Assembly (NCBI GenBank): GCA_024645045.1
Contig: JAHEGO010000006.1
Span: 1-43,260 of the forward strand
Length of the DNA: 43,260 bases
Origin: Sphingobacteriaceae bacterium
Lineage (GTDB): Bacteria > Bacteroidota > Bacteroidia > Sphingobacteriales > Sphingobacteriaceae
Reading direction: 5' to 3'
Every line of letters starts with the position of its first letter. Position 1 is the stretch's first letter. This document shows, piece by piece, positions 37,901-43,260 of this stretch. The position numbers were made by a program, and so were the translations under genes. The notes beneath the pieces are model-generated. The model made no database searches, was not told the origin of the DNA, and saw nothing but the letters and a program-made list of their open reading frames with translations.

Positions 37901-40900
37901 AGGCAAATCTTGATTCGTATTCTGACTTGTAATTATTGTGTTCAAATTCAGAAATGGGGTCGGTTGAATTAAAGAAAATGGTATAAGGTGCAGGAGTAGT
38001 TCCAGGAACTGAATCTACTTGTACTATATTATTTAAAACTTTAATTCCTGTAGGAGTAAAGAATTGTGATACCCAGTTGCCTTGGTCATCTTGCACTTGA
38101 ACTGAATCCCTTGCAATGTTTAATGCCGCGCGCAAACCGTTGTATCGAATTGAATTGTAATAGATACCAATGTTTGATGAGCGCTTAATTAAAATAGCAC
38201 CTGTTGTTGGAGTATTAGAATTTCCAAAGTCGTGTGTAATCCAGTTGTTTGAAATAATCAATTTGTTTTCATCAAATGCATCAACACCATAAGCTTTTAT
38301 ACCTACCCTATTAGAATTTTTAATTGTATTACCATTGATTAATCCACCTTCACCCGCAAAGTTATAAGAGATCGTAATACTTGAATCTGTTACGGTTCTT
38401 GGTGTAAGTATATTGAAACCAATCCTTTTAATGGTATTGTATATTGTATATATACCATTTTGGTAAAAATCATGAATATTATTACTATCAATTACATTGT
38501 TTACATCATAATCAACTTGAGATGCGCCTAATAAAGCTACACCAGCATAACCACCTACCAATTCATTTCTAACAATTTTATTGTTTGATCCATTTTTAGA
38601 ACAAGAAACAGGATCGGTAATGTCTAATTTGTTAGTGGAAGTAAATGCAATTGGATAAAATACTTTGGTTTTTAAAGTGGTGTTCACTTCAACTTTACAA
38701 CCATCAATTACAACTGATTGTGCATTACGAGTAATGTGAATTCCAGAACCAAAATTTGCTCCAGTGTTTTTAATATTCAAGTTTTTAACCCTCACAAAAT
38801 TTGAAGATTGCAAACGTAATGTATAATGCAACTTACTGTCATCACCTACCGGAGTTGCAGGCTGCTGTAAAACTACTTCTGTATTATTTAAAGTGTTGTA
38901 TGGTAAAATATTTAAATAAGGTGAATCTAAAGCCACTAAATATTTAGGAACAATTACCCTTTCTAAATAAGGACTTGATGCAGGGTGCATGTAAATATAT
39001 GTTTCGCATGCAATACCAGCTCTATTAGAAATATCATCAATTGCACCTTTTAGTGTAGTGAAATACCTAGTCGTATCTGTATTTGGTAACCTAGCTGGGA
39101 AACCAACATAATAATTACCACCAATACCCACTCCTAAATCAGCACAACGGGTATTATTGGTATAAACAGTATCTTCTTTTAATGATTTAGAAATTAAATC
39201 AACACAAACTTGATAAGTTGTATAGTCTGTTATAATGAATGGTTTTTTGAAATTATAAATTTGCTCTGAACCAATTGTTTTCATTGTTAATTTAACTGTA
39301 TCTCTACCTGCAGCAGAATAACCATCTGTAGTGACAGTATAAGTTAAAATTACTGAACGACCAGCCAATGAATATTTACCCCTATTTCTTAACCTTACAG
39401 AAAGCACATTTGGTTTACATGCACTTAATAATGGATTTCTTATTTGATTAATATCTAAGTCAATTAAAGGGATGGTAAATTCATCACAACCAATATCAGG
39501 TGTTTTAGATTTTCTTGGCTCTAAGTCAAAATCTGTTTTTACTTCATAGTTGCTTCCTTTACTTTCAACGTTAGGATCATAAGTATGTAAATCGTAAGGT
39601 AATTTTTCAAACTTAACAGGTAAAGCTAAAGACTTTCTATCGCGTGTTGAATTTGTTTGGTCATTTTTGAATGAAGTTAAAGCCGCTTGAGGTGTTTGCG
39701 TTTTTTGCGCAAATGTAAAATTCTTATCCGCATTTGAACCATTTAAATCTGATAAGCGTTTGATCAAAATTAAAGGGGTTGTTTTACTAGGATAAGAAGT
39801 ATAATACAAGTTATTTTCAGATGCAGTTAAACCATTGTTTGGTGCTCTTCCTCCACCTTTTGTTTTAGTATAATATTCTAATGAAATAGCGCCATTTGTT
39901 GAATATAAAATATTATTAAAAGCTTCAATATCTGTATTTGTACTACCAATGGTCATACACCTTGCTACAGAAGCGTTGATTGAAGTTGAACTAGTTCGAG
40001 GTGCATCCATCAATACGGTGTTATTGATAACTGAAACACCCACGCAAGTATTTAAATTAATACCACAGGTTGTTGCACCTGGTGTAGTAAATCCTCCTGC
40101 AATCATATTATTAGCAATCACAAAAGATGCTTTTTTAGATGGTGCAATTTTTTTACTCAAACAGTTTTTTACAGTAATACCTTGCCATGTAATATCATAA
40201 ATTTTATTTCCTGAAATTTCATTGGTAAAATCGCCAGCACGATCTCCCATGAATTTTACTTCAATGGCATTGGCATTTAAATCCATACCGAATTTACCGG
40301 TAATGACATTGTTTAAAATTCTGGTATCTGCATATTCCAAATAGACACCTGTTTTATGAAAACTTGCAATGATATTTTTACTCAACACGTTACCTAAATC
40401 TCTTTGTGCTGTATCTAAACCATACATGGCAATACCAAAATAACCTCCCATAATTTTATTTCCAATTATGGTATTATTACTTGAATTGATGCCGTAACAA
40501 GCAGGTGTAGTCATTAAAGTTCCTAGTTTACTTGAAACTATACCAACTAAAGAAGTTGGATAAGGTGTTTGCGTAGAGTCCAAACGAATGACACAATTCT
40601 TAATTGTATTATATTTTGCATTTCCAGCAAATTGAATACATGATCCATTGGTCATATTTCTATTTTCAACAGTCAATTCATCAAGCGTAATATATTGTGC
40701 ATTGTTCATCAATACTGTTGCATGATTTTCGTTGGTACCACCAAAGAAAGTTAACTTGGTACTGTATGCATTATTTAATGACTTAAACGTAATGGTATTT
40801 ACAGAAGATGAATTTCTGATTTTCCATAAATATACCTGCTCGTCGTATGTACCATCAGCTAATTCAATAATAGTTGGACCCGCTACCCCACATTTCAAAT

Positions 40901-43208
40901 ACTCATAAGTTTGTTGCAAACTAGAAAAAGTGCTGTCATTTGGTAGTTTATTTCTATCAATTAAGAATCGACCATCTAAACCGACGCAAACATCAATCGT
41001 TAAAGAATCGTTGAATGCACGTTGATCCCCTACTGGAGAAGTGGCAATGTATACGGTAAATTTGAAACTTTGATAACTAGGTCTGTTTACCCAATATTTA
41101 GCGGGTACCACAAAACTTTCAGTGGTGAAGTAACTTGATAAACTGGTAAATGTATGTTCAATGGCAGAATCTGGATCAATTTGATCTACGCCATTAATTT
41201 TATACATGAAATATAATTTCTTATTCGTACCAGAAGTTGGACCTTGGTAACGAACATAAATTTTCCATGGTGTTGGTTTTTTATATTTGAATACATCTGG
41301 TGTAATTCCTATGATGGCGAAATCTTCTCCACCTGGTCCAAATTCATCACAACCAATATCTGGTGGATTTATTTGATCTCTTAATTCATTGTCATAATCG
41401 ACTGAAACTTCTGTTAAAGGTGCTGTATTTCCTTTTTGATTAATGTCTGAAGAAAGTGAGTGTAAATCTGTAGGTGCAAAGAAGAAAGGATCTTTACTAA
41501 TTGTCAATTGATCTTTTCCAGAAGCTAATACCAATTCTCTTAAGTTAATTCTTGGAGCAGAGTTCCAATAGGTAAATCCAGAAACAGGATTGGTATTCGT
41601 GTCTAGCTTAGCAACAAAATAATCATTGTTATTTGCAGCAACTACAGGATTTGATGCAGCGGCAGCAGCATTGTAAAATGCATATCCAAAATTTGCATTA
41701 TAAAAAATATTATTAAAAACTTTAATTGGATTACTTGCAAGAGAACCAGCACCAGAAACGTAAAAAGCGGATGTATTATCAGGTGCTCCAACATTGGTTG
41801 GTGCATCCATTCTAACCGAGTTAAAATAAACATTTACCCATCCACAGCTATTGATAGACAAACCTTGAGGTAAATCAACAGAAGCGGTTTTATTACTAAA
41901 GAAGCCACCGGCAATCATGTTATTAGAAACGTTGACAGACCTGTTGGTTGGTGCACCTGTTCCTATAACAGCATTCATGTAAATACCGTATTGTCCAGCA
42001 CCTGTTACATAGTTGAATGTTATTTCAATATTTCCAGGAGAACTGGTAGAAATATTTTGCAAGTAATAACCCGCAGATTTTAAATCGGCAGAAGGTCTTA
42101 GCGAAACTTTATTCTTTTTAAGTTTTAAGTTGGTTAAACAATTTACATTGATACCATAATATGAAACCTGGTTAATGGTATTGTTTTCAATAACAATTCC
42201 TGTATCTCTAGCAGATGCGGAACTTGATATGGCAATACCGTAATAACCACCAGAAATTAAATTGTTTGTAATGGTGGCAAATTTTCCAGAAGTAGTTGCT
42301 GCTAAATTATAAGGTGAAGCAGACATATCTGCTAATAATATACCTGCAAATCCTCTTCCATTTGAAATGGAATCGACTGAAATATCACAATTATTAATGG
42401 TATTGTATTTTGCATCATTTAACATTTGCACACCAATACCTGAAATAATATTCTTGTTGACAATTTTTAAATTCCTTAAAGTAATTCTGTCCGCACCATT
42501 TAATTTAACAGATGTTTGAACCGAAGCATTGGTAACAATATATACATCTCTTCCACCCGATTGTGATTCAACAATTACATTTTTAGAAGGTATAACTGAA
42601 TTGTTATAATCTATTGCAGGTAATTCTAAAGGTTCGGTATAAGTTCCTGGCTTAACTTTAATCGTTAAGTCGTTACTGATACCTGAATAACGAATTGCAT
42701 TAAATGCATCAGCAATAGTTCTATAATCTGACGGGGCAATACCTACAATTTTAGTTCCTGCAATTGGAGTTGCAGTATATGCAGTTAATGTATCATTTGA
42801 TGCATTAGCATCTGTTTGGTTATTTGCTTCGATGGTATAAAACTCAAAGTTTTTACCCGCTAAATCAGTAAATGTAGTTGATAAAGTAACATTCGCTGTT
42901 GGTATTTGATTACTCGATGAAGCAGCTGGAATTGTAATAAAATTTGAATAGTTTGGTTGAACCACTCCGTTAATTTTCCATCCAACTTTCAAACTGGTAA
43001 TGGCAACTGTTCCGTAATTTCTAACTTTTACGATAACTGATTTATTAGCTGCTCCTGTATGAGGCGCTAATGGTGCCACTAAACCATACACCCCAATATC
43101 AATCACATTCTGAGCGAATGTAGTTGCACTTAAGGTTAAACAAAAAGCACTTAACAAGAATGATCTTATTAGTTTTTTTGAATTGAATTTAAATTGCTTC
43201 ATCATCAT
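34995..43208 (-). CDS. Giant T9SS-secreted beta-helix/CARDB protein (about 2740 aa)
   Basis: The larger relative of the neighbouring gene. The frame is open to ATG 43253, but a normal signal peptide (MKQFKFNSKKLIRSFLLS..., cleaved at TTFA/Q) starts at one of the ATGs 43202-43208, so 43208 is chosen (2737 residues). Order: an N-terminal CARDB-like domain (about 32-145); beta-helix 1 (150-620), 2 (743-1240), 3 (1360-1836) and 4 (1961-2410), each ending DIGCDEF, DIGSIEY or DIGADEF; CARDB-like domains between them and two after helix 4; and a T9SS sorting domain (about 2650-2737; YPNPSASK, DLTGRRV, GTYLYVL). Secreted, likely surface-bound. The upstream control region lies beyond the window. Confidence 0.85.
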   Translation of the reverse strand: MMMKQFKFNSKKLIRSFLLSAFCLTLSATTFAQNVIDIGVYGLVAPLAPHTGAANKSVIVKVRNYGTVAITSLKVGWKINGVVQPNYSNFITIPAASSSNQIPTANVTLSTTFTDLAGKNFEFYTIEANNQTDANASNDTLTAYTATPIAGTKIVGIAPSDYRTIADAFNAIRYSGISNDLTIKVKPGTYTEPLELPAIDYNNSVIPSKNVIVESQSGGRDVYIVTNASVQTSVKLNGADRITLRNLKIVNKNIISGIGVQMLNDAKYNTINNCDISVDSISNGRGFAGILLADMSASPYNLAATTSGKFATITNNLISGGYYGIAISSSASARDTGIVIENNTINQVSYYGINVNCLTNLKLKKNKVSLRPSADLKSAGYYLQNISTSSPGNIEITFNYVTGAGQYGIYMNAVIGTGAPTNRSVNVSNNMIAGGFFSNKTASVDLPQGLSINSCGWVNVYFNSVRMDAPTNVGAPDNTSAFYVSGAGSLASNPIKVFNNIFYNANFGYAFYNAAAAASNPVVAANNNDYFVAKLDTNTNPVSGFTYWNSAPRINLRELVLASGKDQLTISKDPFFFAPTDLHSLSSDINQKGNTAPLTEVSVDYDNELRDQINPPDIGCDEFGPGGEDFAIIGITPDVFKYKKPTPWKIYVRYQGPTSGTNKKLYFMYKINGVDQIDPDSAIEHTFTSLSSYFTTESFVVPAKYWVNRPSYQSFKFTVYIATSPVGDQRAFNDSLTIDVCVGLDGRFLIDRNKLPNDSTFSSLQQTYEYLKCGVAGPTIIELADGTYDEQVYLWKIRNSSSVNTITFKSLNNAYSTKLTFFGGTNENHATVLMNNAQYITLDELTVENRNMTNGSCIQFAGNAKYNTIKNCVIRLDSTQTPYPTSLVGIVSSKLGTLMTTPACYGINSSNNTIIGNKIMGGYFGIAMYGLDTAQRDLGNVLSKNIIASFHKTGVYLEYADTRILNNVITGKFGMDLNANAIEVKFMGDRAGDFTNEISGNKIYDITWQGITVKNCLSKKIAPSKKASFVIANNMIAGGFTTPGATTCGINLNTCVGVSVINNTVLMDAPRTSSTSINASVARCMTIGSTNTDIEAFNNILYSTNGAISLEYYTKTKGGGRAPNNGLTASENNLYYTSYPSKTTPLILIKRLSDLNGSNADKNFTFAQKTQTPQAALTSFKNDQTNSTRDRKSLALPVKFEKLPYDLHTYDPNVESKGSNYEVKTDFDLEPRKSKTPDIGCDEFTIPLIDLDINQIRNPLLSACKPNVLSVRLRNRGKYSLAGRSVILTYTVTTDGYSAAGRDTVKLTMKTIGSEQIYNFKKPFIITDYTTYQVCVDLISKSLKEDTVYTNNTRCADLGVGIGGNYYVGFPARLPNTDTTRYFTTLKGAIDDISNRAGIACETYIYMHPASSPYLERVIVPKYLVALDSPYLNILPYNTLNNTEVVLQQPATPVGDDSKLHYTLRLQSSNFVRVKNLNIKNTGANFGSGIHITRNAQSVVIDGCKVEVNTTLKTKVFYPIAFTSTNKLDITDPVSCSKNGSNNKIVRNELVGGYAGVALLGASQVDYDVNNVIDSNNIHDFYQNGIYTIYNTIKRIGFNILTPRTVTDSSITISYNFAGEGGLINGNTIKNSNRVGIKAYGVDAFDENKLIISNNWITHDFGNSNTPTTGAILIKRSSNIGIYYNSIRYNGLRAALNIARDSVQVQDDQGNWVSQFFTPTGIKVLNNIVQVDSVPGTTPAPYTIFFNSTDPISEFEHNNYKSEYESRFAYYPVLDQQSFAIWQLSTAKDLTSFNLNPGYISGTNLNLTDTLRFDKKGIPVKGIARDYNNRKRSPRVTDIGSIEYEREANNVSLLNIVNEKAVYGSNTFKVTVLNEGNLNLSDKSICLEYSVDSGKTWKGNQTVQLNELKGRYDEQVVSFNLKHLKKDFLVIPLCVRIVPTCRLPLDTIFQYETICKDLCVGLEKGDYTIGKNGTEDFSNFSQAIVALVCGFDSSIVFKVSPGTYTERFSVPPIKTTKDTTVTFTSATGNAKDVILQYSNTGIQTEHHVAQIAGARYINFKNLTFKSAAIARASGIHLADSASYNTIDGCEFYFDSVSIVNTLVGVLGSGSIAFTEPSTANNNTVKNCNFHGGAFGVRFIGTKDNATRGPNQVINCTFDKNNTAGIDIFFAQIDSISKNKINMRKGNPLSTGINVYGALTDFIITENIVTNAGNAAFMMDSCRTLSRGLIANNMFAGGYLADGKYGDQAMAIRNTGAFPSKGINSSGSIDIINNSLLYDGESDSSAAFRIYKSNSMNIYSNIFENRGKGYALDFTTEVGSLEEIYDVAANVMYTKDTTLVRWKGKVYKDINALSLAPNPIFTAINTLQFDPLYRSNFDLHVNNAALNGRAAPSPVVTVDIDGEERNPVSPDIGADEFIPGFDVEMNAIIKPFQNSSFKDSVLVWVRVKNVGSVKLSTFKAKYKLDDKLIDSTVVIAPLMPDSSLNIIFKKKFSTRVGGKHILTAYTEIQKTDPNGQIVNNDFNNLNDTIRYTLYSKDTSDIGVSQFLTPLNNITLKQITPVKVRVLNYGNLTAYGYKTTLVVNNKVKEVKQISTQLKENQINDIEFTYQIDPDSAVIFDICSYTTLGDDVIPENDSTCITVSTLVGVDANNLTDYFSAYPNPSASKINFVMYQDQPNAIDLTVFDLTGRRVSSKHFDQSSEGFVKVNSDISDLAEGTYLYVLKSGQKYHNGRFVKINQ
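35963..42760 (-). repeat. Four imperfect beta-helix module repeats in the giant gene
   Basis: Four copies of about 1.4-1.5 kb lie at about 41341-42760, 39478-40982, 37681-39132 and 35963-37328. The end boxes near 41341-41362, 39478-39500, 37681-37700 and 35963-35983 share DNA such as ACCAATATC and encode DIG(C/A/S)-E-F/Y. The third copy is the most divergent (DIGSIEY). Confidence 0.75.
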
Positions 43209-43260
43209 GTGGTATTTCATAGGATATGGCGACAGGTAAAAACCCATCGCCATTCCAATT

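Noticed and set aside
29122-43208. One giant gene split by a frameshift
   Set aside because: Each gene has its own signal peptide and its own C-terminal sorting domain, so they are two complete genes.
29122-43208. Pectate lyase or other polysaccharide-degrading activity for the beta-helix proteins
   Set aside because: The helix fold is shared, but I see no conserved catalytic Asp/Arg/Lys set, and the CARDB and repeat plan fits a structural role better.
29122-43208. CRISPR array or short tandem repeats in the repetitive region
   Set aside because: The repeats are 1.3-1.5 kb coding modules with diverged interiors; there are no regular short repeats with unique spacers.

Overview
The window reads as chromosome from an AT-rich member of the Bacteroidota, most likely a Sphingobacteriales/Chitinophagales-type bacterium. 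Pointers are two giant secreted proteins ending in type IX secretion (T9SS) sorting domains, promoters with the phylum's TTG-N19-TAnnTTTG form (for example 18415-18444), a BatA-type protein, a DUF4199 protein, a divergent ferredoxin/LuxC-like reductase pair, and A-rich rather than Shine-Dalgarno start regions. I see no insertion sequence, prophage, CRISPR array or transfer island. Coding density is very high and no gene-free stretch exceeds 300 bases; the longest is 148 bp (18317-18464).

Region 1 (1-13373) is one long minus-strand run. In transcription order it holds a BatA/VWA membrane protein, a dihydroorotase-like pseudoenzyme, an acidic unknown protein, DUF4199, a membrane GT2 glycosyltransferase, an NAD-dependent epimerase, a GT4 glycosyltransferase, a multi-pass membrane protein, a GH3-family protein, dxr, rseP, hscB, then tRNA-Leu(CAA) and a strong terminator at 1-34. 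Gaps are mostly 1-17 nt, so large parts are probably co-transcribed.

Region 2 (13413-19878) holds a seven-blade WD40 protein, an SH3-NlpC/P60 peptidase, the ferredoxin/acyl-CoA reductase pair, an OmpA/TPR lipoprotein, and a plus-strand unit of a small conserved-type protein, FtsE and a TlpA-like thioredoxin.

Region 3 (19879-29104) is mostly housekeeping: mutS with a translationally coupled phage-type GNAT-like gene, a SpoU RNA methylase, the small SRP RNA, a transaldolase, a GmhB-type phosphatase, a DPM1-type glycosyltransferase with ruvB, a PagL-like outer-membrane protein, and queG.

Region 4 (29122-43260) is filled by two tandem giant genes of 1945 and about 2740 codons. Each has a signal peptide, alternating right-handed beta-helix and CARDB-like modules (three and four helices), and its own T9SS sorting domain. 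Their function is unknown; large surface adhesins or matrix proteins are the best guess.

No clearly new defence or mobile system is visible. The most unusual items are the dihydroorotase-like gene missing every metal and catalytic residue, the phage-type gene coupled to mutS, the co-varying cysteine pairs in the giant beta-helix proteins, a PagL-like protein lacking the triad acid, and two promoters whose -7 boxes abut the start codon.
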